DNA of 64,000 nt from Exiguobacterium sibiricum 7-3 (GCF_000620865.1 NZ_KK211190.1:1191971-1255970), one strand, 5' to 3'; shown: positions 46,972 through 56,264, numbered from the stretch's first letter. A program made the numbers and translations. Notes: generated by a model not told the origin, from the letters alone.

Positions 46972-47029
46972 TCATTCTCCTCTCGATTCGAAAACATTGG
47001 AAACTAAGTACTGTTCTCATCTATAAGTC

Positions 47030-47058
47030 ATTGTATCGGACTCATGCGTGCATTTCAA
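47030..47058 (-). promoter_or_regulatory. Predicted sigma-A promoter of fer
   Basis: Read on the minus strand: TTGAAA (47058-47053), 17 bp, TACAAT (47035-47030). It sits about 60 bp from the fer start. The rest of the 46969-47260 gap shows no clear element; no convincing promoter for ypbB was found. Confidence 0.7.
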
Positions 47059-47260
47059 TGAGGAAGAGGCAGAAGTATGTGAATAAACCAATCGACGGAG
47101 GGAAATCGTCTTTTTGGTTCCATTAATTGATTCAGCATAGCGTAAATCAGATAGGAAATGTAAAATAAGAACAAATGTACGAAGTCAGAGCCGGATGTAT
47201 CCTGAACATGAACGATATATCACAGTAAAAACTTGCGACATGACGGAAAGGAGGACTGAC

Positions 47261-48274
47261 GTGGAAAAAACAATCGTACGACAGATTGTGCTAGAAGCCA
47301 TTCTTCGTTTGCAAAATGAACGGACGGATCGAAGCTTATTTCATCTGCTCCAAGGAAAACGTTCGGCCACTTCCTTACAAGACGCCCATTTTTATGGTCT
47401 GGAAGCTATTTTCGGGATGCTTCCATTAAAAAAAGACCGATTTGAGCAACTGTTACAGGAGCTGGAACATGCGGGATGGATCAAGCGGGAACAAACCTTG
47501 ATGCTTACAGATGCCGGAAGAGCACAAATCAGTCCCCCTTTTTTACTGGATGACTTAGGTGGAGAACTGCGTGGCTATCCGATCCATTTATGGAAACGGA
47601 TTAGCCTGATGATTCAATCAATCGTCTGTCTGGATCAAAACACTTTTTTTATTCCGGTACAACAAGACAGTGGGGTAAAAGAATGGGTCAAACAACGAAT
47701 CCGTCAGGTACCTGAACGATCGGTTTGGATTACGACCGTATACCAAGAGCTCAATAAGGCGTTACATCAATTGACAGAACGAGAAGCGATTCTCATCAGT
47801 TATCGGTTATCCGGGCAAAAAACGGGATTATCGTTTCCTCAATTGAGTGAACGGCTAGGAACGGACCTGCTCTCCTTACAGTTGGAATTTATGATGGCCT
47901 GGCGAAGATGCTTACGGGCGTTACCTGAAGACGGCTTGATTTTGTCATTAGGGAACGATATTGATCATCTTAAAATGACACAATCCGCACAAAAAACCTG
48001 GGAGTTGCTGAAGCAAGGCTACAGCGTGCAACAAATTGCCGAGAGGCGACGATTAAAAAAAAGTACGATGGAAGATCATCTCGTCGAAATCGCGATGTAC
48101 GCAACTGTTTTTCCGACTGAACAATTTGTGACTGCCGAACAGTATGAAGAAGTCGTCCGACTTTCTGACCAGTTACACACGTTCTCACTAAAACGAATTA
48201 AACAAGAATTGACGCAGGAAATGGACTATTTTCAAATTCGCATCGTCTTAGCCAGAAAGGTGGTTCGTCCATGA
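47261..48274 (+). CDS. ypbB: YpbB-like protein with C-terminal helix-turn-helix
   Basis: The 337-residue protein lies directly before a RecQ-family helicase, as YpbB does in B. subtilis. It is mostly helical; the C-terminal part (TWELLKQGYSVQQIAERRRL, then KKSTMEDHLVEIA) resembles the helix-turn-helix found in HRDC-like tails of RecQ proteins, so it may act with the helicase. I chose GTG 47261, which has AAAGGAGG 6 bp upstream; the longer frame begins at ATG 47195 without a site. Its stop overlaps recQ by 4 bp. Molecular function is not known. Confidence 0.8.
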   Translation: MEKTIVRQIVLEAILRLQNERTDRSLFHLLQGKRSATSLQDAHFYGLEAIFGMLPLKKDRFEQLLQELEHAGWIKREQTLMLTDAGRAQISPPFLLDDLGGELRGYPIHLWKRISLMIQSIVCLDQNTFFIPVQQDSGVKEWVKQRIRQVPERSVWITTVYQELNKALHQLTEREAILISYRLSGQKTGLSFPQLSERLGTDLLSLQLEFMMAWRRCLRALPEDGLILSLGNDIDHLKMTQSAQKTWELLKQGYSVQQIAERRRLKKSTMEDHLVEIAMYATVFPTEQFVTAEQYEEVVRLSDQLHTFSLKRIKQELTQEMDYFQIRIVLARKVVRP

Positions 48275-49704
48275 TGGAAGAAGTATTAAAACGGATCTTT
48301 CGATATGATACATTTCGAGACGGGCAACGGCAAATCGTCGAATCGGTCCTCGCCGGTCATGATACAGTCGCCATCCTGCCGACGGGTGGCGGGAAATCGA
48401 TTTGTTACCAATTACCGTCTTATCTGCAACCGACCGGGCTGACGTTGATTGTATCGCCCTTGCTCTCGCTGATCGAAGACCAGGTCATGCAGATTAGGCG
48501 CCGGGGAGAACGATCCGTCGCCAAGCTGACGTCGCTTGAGTCCCGCGACCAGAAAGAACATATTTTGCGCCATCTGAATCAGTTACGTTACTTATATCTG
48601 TCACCTGAACAATTGGCTGTCCCGCAGATCCAACAACGGTTAGCGGACATTAAAATCAATCTGTTTGTCGTTGATGAAGCTCACTGCATTTCGCAATGGG
48701 GGCATGAGTTCAGGACAGATTATGCAAAACTAGGATTCATCCGGGAACAACTCGGAAATCCGCCCTGCTTAGCCTTGACGGCAACGGCAACGAAACAAGT
48801 CGAACAAGATATCATTCAAGGACTGACACTCACGCAACCCAATCGGATTCGACATTCCGTCAACCGACCGGAAATTCAACTCATCGTCGAGCAAACGGAG
48901 TCGAGTGAAAAAGATACTGCGTTGACAAAACGTTTGAAGACCGTCAATCGTCCGTGCGTCATTTACACGACGACGCGGAAAGAAGCCGAACGCATCGCTT
49001 CGTTTGTTTCTCATGCCGCCTATTATCACGCCGGTCTTGAACCGGAAGATCGACAATTGATTCAACAGCAGTTCCTTCACGACGAAATTGACTGTCTTGT
49101 CTGTACTAGTGCCTTTGGTATGGGTGTCGATAAAGGGAATGTCCGGACTGTCATCCATTATACGATGCCGGCGACGATTGAAGCCTATATGCAGGAAATC
49201 GGGCGAGCAGGACGGGATGGTCAACCATCGACTGCTGTATTACTCTATGCACCGGGAGACCAACAACTGCAGCAATTCTTAGTGGATAAACAATATGCGT
49301 CGTTGCTTTGGATTGATCAGGTGACACAATTCCGCGGACAGGGGGAGTCGTTTGAGTCGATTGAACAACGCCTGCATCTCGAACCGGATGATCCTGCCTA
49401 TCGTTTACTGAAAAATCAACTTATGGAAGGGAAAACAAAATCACAGATCATTGATTGGCAAGAGGAACGGAAAAAAATACGTTTACGTGAACTTATGCAA
49501 ATGATAAATTATATTCAAAATGCATTATGTCGGCGTGCCTTTATTTTGCAGCATTTTGATGAGGCAGCTGTTGTGCAAGACCGATGTTGTGATCTTTGCG
49601 GTAACTTGACGGAAGATAAACCAATCATCCAGATGGAAGACGACCAACTGAACTGGAAACGCCGATTAGAAGAAGTCTTTTTTTCATCCCGTCCTTCAGT
49701 GTAA
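48271..49704 (+). CDS. recQ: RecQ-family ATP-dependent DNA helicase (RecS type)
   Basis: A 3'-5' SF2 helicase of 477 residues. Motifs: Q-like FRDGQRQIVESVL, Walker A PTGGGKS (37-43), DEAH in VVDEAHCISQWGHEFRTDY (which also includes the RecQ aromatic loop), TATAT motif III, and the EIGRAGRDGQPS motif VI. The C-terminal zinc part shows Cys residues in ALCRR and CCDLCGN. It lacks an HRDC domain, as the short B. subtilis RecS. Translation is coupled to ypbB through an ATGA overlap. Confidence 0.92.
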   Translation: MMEEVLKRIFRYDTFRDGQRQIVESVLAGHDTVAILPTGGGKSICYQLPSYLQPTGLTLIVSPLLSLIEDQVMQIRRRGERSVAKLTSLESRDQKEHILRHLNQLRYLYLSPEQLAVPQIQQRLADIKINLFVVDEAHCISQWGHEFRTDYAKLGFIREQLGNPPCLALTATATKQVEQDIIQGLTLTQPNRIRHSVNRPEIQLIVEQTESSEKDTALTKRLKTVNRPCVIYTTTRKEAERIASFVSHAAYYHAGLEPEDRQLIQQQFLHDEIDCLVCTSAFGMGVDKGNVRTVIHYTMPATIEAYMQEIGRAGRDGQPSTAVLLYAPGDQQLQQFLVDKQYASLLWIDQVTQFRGQGESFESIEQRLHLEPDDPAYRLLKNQLMEGKTKSQIIDWQEERKKIRLRELMQMINYIQNALCRRAFILQHFDEAAVVQDRCCDLCGNLTEDKPIIQMEDDQLNWKRRLEEVFFSSRPSV

Positions 49705-49743
49705 ACTAATAGTATTCCTTATTTTTTAGAAAAGGTGATGAAA

Positions 49744-49941
49744 TTGAGTAAACACGACCAACGAAAAAATCGGCAAGACGAACAACAACGAACAACATTA
49801 CCGCCACGTTCCTCAAGAATCGAACACGTTCGAAATGAACGGTTAAAACAACCATTTGCTAAAAATCCACTCGCGATTACACTCACAGTTTTGATGATTA
49901 CCATTATCATTGCCTTTGTCTCCATCGGTTTCATGATGTAA
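49744..49941 (+). CDS. Small membrane protein, possible shortened YpbE
   Basis: A 65-residue protein with a polar, Arg/Gln-rich cytosolic part (SKHDQRKNRQDEQQRTTLPP) and one C-terminal membrane helix (about 45-63). It lies just after recQ, where B. subtilis has YpbE, a protein with a similar basic start and one membrane helix followed by a long linker and a LysM domain. Here the frame stops right after the helix. I chose TTG 49744, 6 to 7 bp after AAAAGGTG; GTG 49735 and ATG 49738 overlap the site. Function unknown. Confidence 0.55.
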   Translation: MSKHDQRKNRQDEQQRTTLPPRSSRIEHVRNERLKQPFAKNPLAITLTVLMITIIIAFVSIGFMM

Positions 49942-50012
49942 GCGCACATTGTGAACGGAGATTTTTTTCCTTTACGGGTATACTAAAAGGAAGAAGAAAG
50001 GAGGCACGGTGC

Positions 50013-50897
50013 ATGGATCGTGGGAAATATAATATCAAAGCAGTTGCTGCATTGGTGGGACTCAATCCGACGACCATTCGTGCTTGGGAACGGCGGTATC
50101 AAGTATTGGATCCGGATCGTAGCGAATCAGGACATCGTATTTACAGCGATAACGATGTTGCCAAGCTACGTTGGATCGTTGATAAACAAAAAGAGGGGCT
50201 ATCGGTTTCAAAAGCCATTCAACTATATGAAATGCCTGTGAACCGAACGGAGGTTCCGACCGATTATGGGATTGAATTGCGTGACCAACTATTCGAGGCG
50301 CTGACGAGTTTTGAAGAACGGCACGCGCATGACATCATGAACAAAGCGTTTTCGATGTTTAGCTTTGATAAGGTCATTCAAGATATCGTAGGTCCGTTGT
50401 TACATGAAATCGGCATGAGATGGGAAAAGGGCACGATTACGATCGCCCATGAACATTTTGCGACAGCATTCTTACGGGCGCGTCTTTCGACGTTATCCCT
50501 TCAAATGCCGATCAATCCATTTTTACCACGCATCCTGTGTGTCTGTGCACCGGAAGAAGAACATGAACTCGGATTGTTGTTCTTTACGCTGTATCTACGT
50601 CAGAGCGGATTCGATGTCATCTTTCTTGGGGCGGGTATTCCAGTACCCGACCTTGTGGCAGTGACGAAACAGCTGACTCCTCGGGCAGTGGTGTTATCTT
50701 GTACGGTTTCCGATCATTTAAAGGACTTGGATGAAGCGATTGACGAGATTCACCTGCATGCGCCGCAAACGGAAATCGGTTTAGGCGGCTATGCCGTTGA
50801 CCAACACCCGGAAAAGTACGGGGATATGTTGCTTGGATCAGATGACACGGCTTGGAAAAGTTGGTTAAGTCGACTCACTCCGACAACTGGTGTATAG
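50013..50897 (+). CDS. CarH-like MerR-family regulator with B12-binding light-sensor domain
   Basis: The 294-residue protein has a MerR-type winged helix (NIKAVAALVGLNPTTIRAWE, then RRYQVLDPDRSESGHRIYS), a helical bundle and a Rossmann cobalamin domain. The light-sensor motif is complete: W137 and E147-H148 in the W-x9-EH spacing of CarH, and the ExHxxG lower-ligand motif with H184 in EEEHELG. CarH proteins bind adenosylcobalamin as a dark tetramer that represses carotenoid genes and falls apart in light. No carotenoid gene is next to it; targets are unknown. AGAAAGGAGG precedes the ATG, and TATACT at 49979 may be its -10 box. Confidence 0.88.
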   Translation: MDRGKYNIKAVAALVGLNPTTIRAWERRYQVLDPDRSESGHRIYSDNDVAKLRWIVDKQKEGLSVSKAIQLYEMPVNRTEVPTDYGIELRDQLFEALTSFEERHAHDIMNKAFSMFSFDKVIQDIVGPLLHEIGMRWEKGTITIAHEHFATAFLRARLSTLSLQMPINPFLPRILCVCAPEEEHELGLLFFTLYLRQSGFDVIFLGAGIPVPDLVAVTKQLTPRAVVLSCTVSDHLKDLDEAIDEIHLHAPQTEIGLGGYAVDQHPEKYGDMLLGSDDTAWKSWLSRLTPTTGV

Positions 50898-50956
50898 TGT
50901 GAGTCATATCGAACGGAGAGCTTTTGTACTCTGCCGAGTAACTGGAGGAGTCTAAC

Positions 50957-51547
50957 ATGAGGTTTGAGCAATTTAAGCAAGGTCACTTACGGGTCTTCGT
51001 GTCGAAGCAGGAACTGTCTGTCCATGACGTTCGACCAGAAACGTTGGCTGTCGGAAAAGGACAAGCATTATTACGTAATCTACTAGAAGAAGCAGAATCC
51101 AATTACGGATTTCATGCCGTCGGGACACTCGACTTCTTCGTAACATTTTTCCCGAACGACGGGATGTTGGTCGATGTTCGGCGGGAAGGTGCTTTGCCGG
51201 AAGAAACATTTGAAGAATTTGATCAAGTGGAGATTCGGATGACAGTCGATATCGTGCATCATGTCTTATATCAATTGGACCAGTTAGAGGATGTCATTCA
51301 AGCAAGTCATAGTTTGAGCCGGCACATCGGTCAAACCGAGACAGGCGGCACGTTGTATTTCTTTGAAGGCCGTTATTATTTATACTTCCAAGAACAAATG
51401 AAACAACACGTTGAGCAGACGGTGACAACGATTCTGTCGGAATACGGAGTACCAAGTCCGAAAAGTCCGCTCGTGATGTCCGAATACGGCAAAACGATTT
51501 TGTTAGAACAAGCGGTTCCGGCTCTGATTGCCACCTTTACACCTTGA
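50957..51547 (+). CDS. mecA: MecA/YpbH-family ClpC adaptor-like protein
   Basis: MecA-type adaptors bring substrates to the ClpCP protease. The 196-residue protein begins MRFEQFKQGHLRVFVSKQEL and follows the MecA/YpbH pattern of an N-terminal substrate-binding part, an acidic middle and a C-terminal ClpC-binding domain (GGTLYFFEGRYYLYFQEQ). Overall match is closer to YpbH than to MecA by eye and the sequence is rather divergent, so the symbol is provisional. TGGAGGAG precedes the ATG. MecA/YpbH genes lie near gudB in Bacillus as well. Confidence 0.75.
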   Translation: MRFEQFKQGHLRVFVSKQELSVHDVRPETLAVGKGQALLRNLLEEAESNYGFHAVGTLDFFVTFFPNDGMLVDVRREGALPEETFEEFDQVEIRMTVDIVHHVLYQLDQLEDVIQASHSLSRHIGQTETGGTLYFFEGRYYLYFQEQMKQHVEQTVTTILSEYGVPSPKSPLVMSEYGKTILLEQAVPALIATFTP

Positions 51548-51590
51548 TTCGGATGATCCTTTTTAACGGGTGAATCGTCAATGTGTAGCT

Positions 51591-51632
51591 AAAAAGTCAC
51601 TTCACCGAACACATTCGGGAAGTGACTTTTTA
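51591..51632. terminator. Symmetric terminator between mecA-like gene and ddl
   Basis: AAAAAGTCACTTC pairs perfectly with GAAGTGACTTTTT, with an inner CCGAA/TTCGG stem. A and T runs on both sides allow function in either direction. Confidence 0.85.
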
Positions 51633-51726
51633 TATGTCAGGACGGTTCTTGCGACCATTTTGTGTTTTTTCATACAAAAAGTGATGGTATGATAAGCATT
51701 GAACGTAAGATGAAGGAGTGAACAAG

Positions 51727-52674
51727 ATGAAAGTGGCAGTATTGTTTGGCGGAATTTCTGGTGAACGTGAAGTTTCATTAAATAGTGGGAAATCGGTAAT
51801 TAATGCGCTGGAAAGCAAAGGGCATGAAGTCGTTGCCGTCGACTTTCATCCAGAGCGTGCAGACGAAATCTTAAATCTACAAGTAGAGGCCGCTGTCATT
51901 GCCCTTCATGGCAAGTTTGGTGAAGATGGTCGTGTCCAAGCGCTACTCGAGATGGCGGGTATACCATATACAGGTTCAGGAGTATTGGCGTCAGCGTTAG
52001 CGATGGACAAGGCGCGCTCGAAAGTACATTTCGAAAAAGCAGGAATTCGAATCGCCCGTGATGTATTGGTCGAACGAGGGGATGACATCGAACAAAAAGT
52101 CAGCCAATGGGGCAACCAATTCCCGTGTGTCGTCAAACCCGCACAAGAAGGTTCTTCGAATGGTTTAACGATTGCGCTGGATGAACAGATGTTGCGTCAA
52201 GGCATCGAACTGGCTTTCCAGGCAGACGACGCTGTTTTAATTGAGCAATTCATCAAGGGGCGTGAAGTTACAGTGCCGGTTCTCGGCGCGAAGGGGCAAG
52301 AAAAAGCCTTGCCGGTGATTGAGATCATTCCGAAAAATGAATTTTATGACTATGAGTCAAAATATGCAATCGGTGGATCGGAACATATCTGTCCGGCACA
52401 GTTTGATGACAAGACGACACAAACATTACAGGAATGGGCCGTTTTAGCCCATCAAGTATTAGGGTGTGCCGGCTATTCGCGGACCGATTTCCTCGTTCCC
52501 GATGAGGGGGCACCGGTTATTTTAGAAACGAACACGTTACCGGGGATGACCTCTACGAGTCTCTTCCCGGATGGTGCGCGTGCTGTCGGAATCGACTATC
52601 CGGAACTCGTCGAAACATTTATTGAACTGGCGATTACGCGTCATCAAAGTGAATCGGCAAGCAAAAAAAAGTGA
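51727..52674 (+). CDS. ddl: D-alanine--D-alanine ligase
   Basis: Ddl makes the D-Ala-D-Ala dipeptide for peptidoglycan stems. The 315-residue ATP-grasp protein shows VLFGGISGEREVSLNSGKSV, AALHGK as AVIALHGKFGEDGRVQALLE, VVKPAQEGSSNG, and LETNTLPGMTSTSLFP. I chose ATG 51727 with GAAGGAG 8 bp upstream over GTG 51718, which overlaps that site. TGGTATGAT at 51685-51693 is an extended -10 candidate. Confidence 0.97.
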   Translation: MKVAVLFGGISGEREVSLNSGKSVINALESKGHEVVAVDFHPERADEILNLQVEAAVIALHGKFGEDGRVQALLEMAGIPYTGSGVLASALAMDKARSKVHFEKAGIRIARDVLVERGDDIEQKVSQWGNQFPCVVKPAQEGSSNGLTIALDEQMLRQGIELAFQADDAVLIEQFIKGREVTVPVLGAKGQEKALPVIEIIPKNEFYDYESKYAIGGSEHICPAQFDDKTTQTLQEWAVLAHQVLGCAGYSRTDFLVPDEGAPVILETNTLPGMTSTSLFPDGARAVGIDYPELVETFIELAITRHQSESASKKK

Positions 52675-52690
52675 AAATGAAGTGGATGGT

Positions 52691-52704
52691 AGAAAGCGCT
52701 TACA
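52691..52704 (+). promoter_or_regulatory. cre-like site upstream of glutamate dehydrogenase gene
   Basis: AGAAAGCGCTTACA matches the cre consensus at 13 of 14 positions. Its centre lies about 60 bp before the expected start of transcription, the distance known for CcpA-activated genes such as ackA and pta in B. subtilis. Confidence 0.6.
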
Positions 52705-52721
52705 AATATGGTGGCAACCCC

Positions 52722-52750
52722 TTTCATTACGGCTCGGAAAAAGGTATACT
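52722..52750 (+). promoter_or_regulatory. Predicted promoter of gudB
   Basis: TATACT (52745-52750) is a good -10 box; the -35 region TTTCAT (52722-52727, 17 bp spacer) is poor, which would fit a promoter that needs an activator. Confidence 0.45.
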
Positions 52751-52805
52751 TTATCCGAACAAGGAAACGGCATAGGGGATGCCACTTATGGGGAGGAACG
52801 TTGGA

Positions 52806-54071
52806 ATGATCACTGACCAACAACACGCAAATCATCGCAAGAATGTACTCGAAGCAACACAAGAAATCGTCAAGGAAGCACTTGAAAAACTTGGTTATCC
52901 AGACGAGATGTATGAATTGTTGAAAGAGCCACTTCGGATGTTGACAGTCCGGATTCCGGTTCGGATGGATGACGGATCGACAAAAATCTTTACCGGGTAC
53001 CGTGCTCAGCATAATGATGCTGTAGGTCCGACGAAAGGTGGAATTCGTTTCCATCCGAACGTAACGGAAGTCGAAGTCAAGGCATTGTCCGTTTGGATGA
53101 GTCTCAAGGCAGGAATCGTCGATTTACCTTACGGTGGTGGTAAGGGCGGAATCATCTGTGACCCACGTGAAATGAGTTTCCGTGAAATTGAACGATTGAG
53201 TCGCGGATATGTTCGTGCCATCAGTCAAATCGTTGGTCCGACGAAAGATATTCCGGCACCGGATGTCTTCACGAATTCACAAATCATGGCTTGGATGATG
53301 GATGAGTACAGTCGAATCGATGAATTCAACTCACCAGGCTTCATTACAGGAAAACCATTAGTTCTTGGTGGTTCGCATGGTCGTGAGACGGCAACAGCAA
53401 AAGGTGTCGCCATCATGATTCGAGAAGCGGCTGCTAAAAAAGGAATCACGCTTGAGGGGGCACGTGTCGTCGTTCAGGGATTCGGTAATGCCGGAAGCTT
53501 CTTGTCGAAGTTCATGCATGATCTCGGTGCGAAAGTCATCGCCATCAGTGATGCCTACGGAGCGTTGCACGATCCGAACGGTCTTGATATTCCGTATCTA
53601 CTTGATCGCCGTGACTCGTTTGGTACCGTCACGACACTTTTCAAAAACACGATTTCGAATAAAGAGTTGCTTGAACTGGAATGTGACATTTTAGTACCGG
53701 CAGCCATCGAAAATCAAATTACAGAAGACAATGCTCATGACATTAAAGCAAGTATCGTCGTCGAAGCGGCGAACGGTCCAACGACTAACGAAGCGACGAA
53801 AATTTTAGCGGAACGTGATATTTTGATTGTTCCGGACGTTCTTGCTTCAAGTGGTGGCGTTACCGTCTCTTACTTTGAATGGGTTCAAAATAATCAAGGA
53901 TACTACTGGACGGAAGAAGAAGTTCATGAAAAACTTGAAAAAGTACTCGTGAATTCCTTTAACCAGGTGTATCAGACAGCGCAGACAAGAAATGTCGACA
54001 TGCGACTTGCGGCATATATGGTCGGTGTCCGTAAAATGGCGGAAGCATCACGATTCCGCGGTTGGGTTTAA
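52806..54071 (+). CDS. gudB: NAD-type glutamate dehydrogenase
   Basis: The enzyme interconverts glutamate and 2-oxoglutarate plus ammonia. The 421-residue protein has the Glu/Leu/Phe/Val dehydrogenase core: [20 protein letters not shown], the catalytic-Lys motif [10 protein letters not shown], and the nucleotide-binding [14 protein letters not shown]. Length and position next to bdr fit GudB/RocG of Bacillus. ATG 52806 is preceded by GGGGAGG at about 10 bp. A cre-like site lies upstream, linking it to carbon control. Confidence 0.95.
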   Translation: MITDQQHANHRKNVLEATQEIVKEALEKLGYPDEMYELLKEPLRMLTVRIPVRMDDGSTKIFTGYRAQHNDAVGPTKGGIRFHPNVTEVEVKALSVWMSLKAGIVDLPYGGGKGGIICDPREMSFREIERLSRGYVRAISQIVGPTKDIPAPDVFTNSQIMAWMMDEYSRIDEFNSPGFITGKPLVLGGSHGRETATAKGVAIMIREAAAKKGITLEGARVVVQGFGNAGSFLSKFMHDLGAKVIAISDAYGALHDPNGLDIPYLLDRRDSFGTVTTLFKNTISNKELLELECDILVPAAIENQITEDNAHDIKASIVVEAANGPTTNEATKILAERDILIVPDVLASSGGVTVSYFEWVQNNQGYYWTEEEVHEKLEKVLVNSFNQVYQTAQTRNVDMRLAAYMVGVRKMAEASRFRGWV

Positions 54072-54079
54072 TTTAAGTC

Positions 54080-54110
54080 AAGCTCACTTCTAAACGAAGT
54101 GAGCTTTTTT
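54080..54110 (+). terminator. Terminator after gudB
   Basis: AAGCTCACTTC, loop TAAAC, GAAGTGAGCTT, then T-run. Confidence 0.9.
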
Positions 54111-54185
54111 GTATGGTTATTTCTTTCTTAGACGGGAAAGATTTGCTAAGATGAAAAAAAAGCAAGTGGAAGAGGCGAAAAAGAT

Positions 54186-55175
54186 ATGTTGGATTGTATC
54201 GTCATCGGCGCAGGGCCTTGCGGGTTATCCGCGGCAATTGAAATGCAGGACCTTGGACTGTCTGTCGAAGTGATTGAAAAAGGAAACATCGTGGAAGCGA
54301 TTTATCAGTATCCGACACACCAGACGTTTTTTTCAAGCAGTGAAAAATTAGAAATCGGCGGTGTGCCTTTTATCAATAAAGAACTAAAACCGAAACGGCA
54401 GGATGCCCTTGTCTATTACCGGGAAGTAGTGCGGCGAAAAGAGGTCACCGTGCGACCATTTGAGACGGTTCAAGACGTTGCGCGCATTGAAGATGGTTTT
54501 AACGTGACATCACTCCGCAATGGGCAAGTCGTGACACGGACAGCCAAATCGGTTGTTCTGGCGACCGGATATTATGGGCTGCCGAATAAGATGGATGTAC
54601 CGGGTGAAGAATTGCCGCACGTCTTCCATTACTTCAAAGAAGGTCATCCGTTTTATGGCCAGGATGTTGTCGTCATCGGCGGGAAAAATTCGAGTGTCGA
54701 TGCGGCAATTGAACTTGAAAAAGCAGGTGCCCATGTGACGATGCTGTATCGCGGCGAATCGTATAGTCCTTCGATTAAACCGTGGGTATTGCCGAATTTC
54801 GAATCCTTAGTCCGGGCAGAAAAAGTGACGATGGTGTTTGACGCGACAATCGAAGAAATTACGAATGCTGAAGTGTTGTATTCTGTCCATGGTCAACAGT
54901 TGGCTGTCAAAGCGGATTTCGTATTCGCAATGACGGGATATACGCCGGATATCGGACTGTTTGCCGATGCCGGAATTGAAATCGATCCAGAAACAGGGGT
55001 TCCTGCATTTGACGAAACGACGATGGAGTCGAACATCGCCGGCATCTATATCGCTGGTGTCGTTGCAGCCGGATATGATGCCAATAAAATCTTCATCGAA
55101 AACGGGCGATTCCATGGTGGGTTGATTGCAGACAGTCTCCTGCATCGTCTGAAACAAGAAACTGCTCGAACATAA
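54186..55175 (+). CDS. bdr: Bacillithiol disulfide reductase (YpdA)
   Basis: Bdr/YpdA is a FAD- and NADPH-dependent enzyme that reduces oxidised bacillithiol. The 329-residue protein begins with the FAD motif IGAGPCGLSAAIEMQDLGLS, which includes the conserved Cys of YpdA, then YQYPTHQTFFSSSEKLEIGG, and a second Rossmann motif VVVIGGKNSSVDAAIELEKA. An extended -10-like TTGCTAAGAT at 54143 precedes it. It is followed by a symmetric terminator facing the asparaginase gene. Confidence 0.93.
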   Translation: MLDCIVIGAGPCGLSAAIEMQDLGLSVEVIEKGNIVEAIYQYPTHQTFFSSSEKLEIGGVPFINKELKPKRQDALVYYREVVRRKEVTVRPFETVQDVARIEDGFNVTSLRNGQVVTRTAKSVVLATGYYGLPNKMDVPGEELPHVFHYFKEGHPFYGQDVVVIGGKNSSVDAAIELEKAGAHVTMLYRGESYSPSIKPWVLPNFESLVRAEKVTMVFDATIEEITNAEVLYSVHGQQLAVKADFVFAMTGYTPDIGLFADAGIEIDPETGVPAFDETTMESNIAGIYIAGVVAAGYDANKIFIENGRFHGGLIADSLLHRLKQETART

Positions 55176-55185
55176 TGTATACACA

Positions 55186-55226
55186 AATAAAGGGAGGGGC
55201 ATCGATAGAGGCCTCTCCCTTTATTG
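55186..55226. terminator. Shared terminator of bdr and ansA
   Basis: AATAAAGGGAG pairs with CTCCCTTTATT around a GC-containing loop. It lies between convergent genes and can serve both. Confidence 0.8.
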
Positions 55227-55235
55227 TCTGCACAT

Positions 55236-56204
55236 TTATTCGACGCGGAAGGATTCTTCCAACGCATGGTGCGTGGCACCAATCTCAAGTTCAATCATTA
55301 GTTTCAACCGCGCTTTTTGAGAGTTCAGTCCATTCGAGAAAATCACACCGAGTTCTTTTAACTGTTGTCCACCCCCGGTATAACCGTACACGTCCTGGAC
55401 GATTCCATTGAAACACCGACTGACGATGACGATTGGCATTTGTTCCGTTAGAGTCTGGATTGCATCGACGAGGCTTGGCGGCACGTTTCCTTGACCAAGT
55501 ACTTCTAATACGAGTCCGTCGTAACCGAGTTCGCTGATCGCAAGCAATAAATCCGGGTCCATCCCGGCATATACTTTTAAGACAGCGACACGTTTGCTCA
55601 ATTGCGTCACCATATGAGTCGGTTTGAGAAGTGGTGTGTTGAACAAGTACACGTGATCTTTTGTCACCATACCCAAATTTCCGAAATGGACGGATTTAAA
55701 CGTATCGACTGAAGAAGTATGGGTTTTCGTGACGTTAAACGCAGAGTGGATCTCCCCGTTGAAGACGACAAGGACACCTTTGTCTTGAGCAGCCGCACTG
55801 ACGGCAACCCGTAAGGCGGTAATTAAATTAAATTCACCGTCTGATCCGACCTCATTAGAAGAGCGCATCGCACCGGTCAAAACGATCGGAATCGGCGCAC
55901 CAATCGTGAGCTGGAGAAAGTAAGCCGTTTCCTCCAACGTATCCGTGCCGTGTGTAATGACGACGCCGTCATACCCACCGTCCTGTAATTCCCCATCGAT
56001 AAAGTGAGCGAGTCGTAACATGATTTCTGGTGTGATGTGGGGAGACGGTAGATTGGAGAAGTGACGCGTCGTAATATCAGCAATATCGGTCGCTTTTGGC
56101 AATGAGGCGTCCAGCGGATTGATCTCATTGGGTAAAACGTGACCGGAATGGTTTTGCGCCATCGCGATGGTGCCTCCGGTATGAATCAAAAGTAGTTTTT
56201 TCAT
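55236..56204 (-). CDS. ansA: L-asparaginase
   Basis: The enzyme hydrolyses asparagine to aspartate and ammonia. The 322-residue protein has both active-site Thr motifs: HTGGTIAMA near the N terminus and GVVITHGTDTLEETAYF with the second Thr and the Asp. I see no signal peptide, so it is expected in the cytosol. It is convergent with bdr and divergent from prsW; similar placement occurs in some Bacillus genomes. Confidence 0.95.
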   Translation of the reverse strand: MKKLLLIHTGGTIAMAQNHSGHVLPNEINPLDASLPKATDIADITTRHFSNLPSPHITPEIMLRLAHFIDGELQDGGYDGVVITHGTDTLEETAYFLQLTIGAPIPIVLTGAMRSSNEVGSDGEFNLITALRVAVSAAAQDKGVLVVFNGEIHSAFNVTKTHTSSVDTFKSVHFGNLGMVTKDHVYLFNTPLLKPTHMVTQLSKRVAVLKVYAGMDPDLLLAISELGYDGLVLEVLGQGNVPPSLVDAIQTLTEQMPIVIVSRCFNGIVQDVYGYTGGGQQLKELGVIFSNGLNSQKARLKLMIELEIGATHHALEESFRVE

Positions 56205-56264
56205 TAAATGGTCGTCGTCGAAAAACGAACAACCTTCACCTTCTTTCCGGTCATTTTCATTAAC

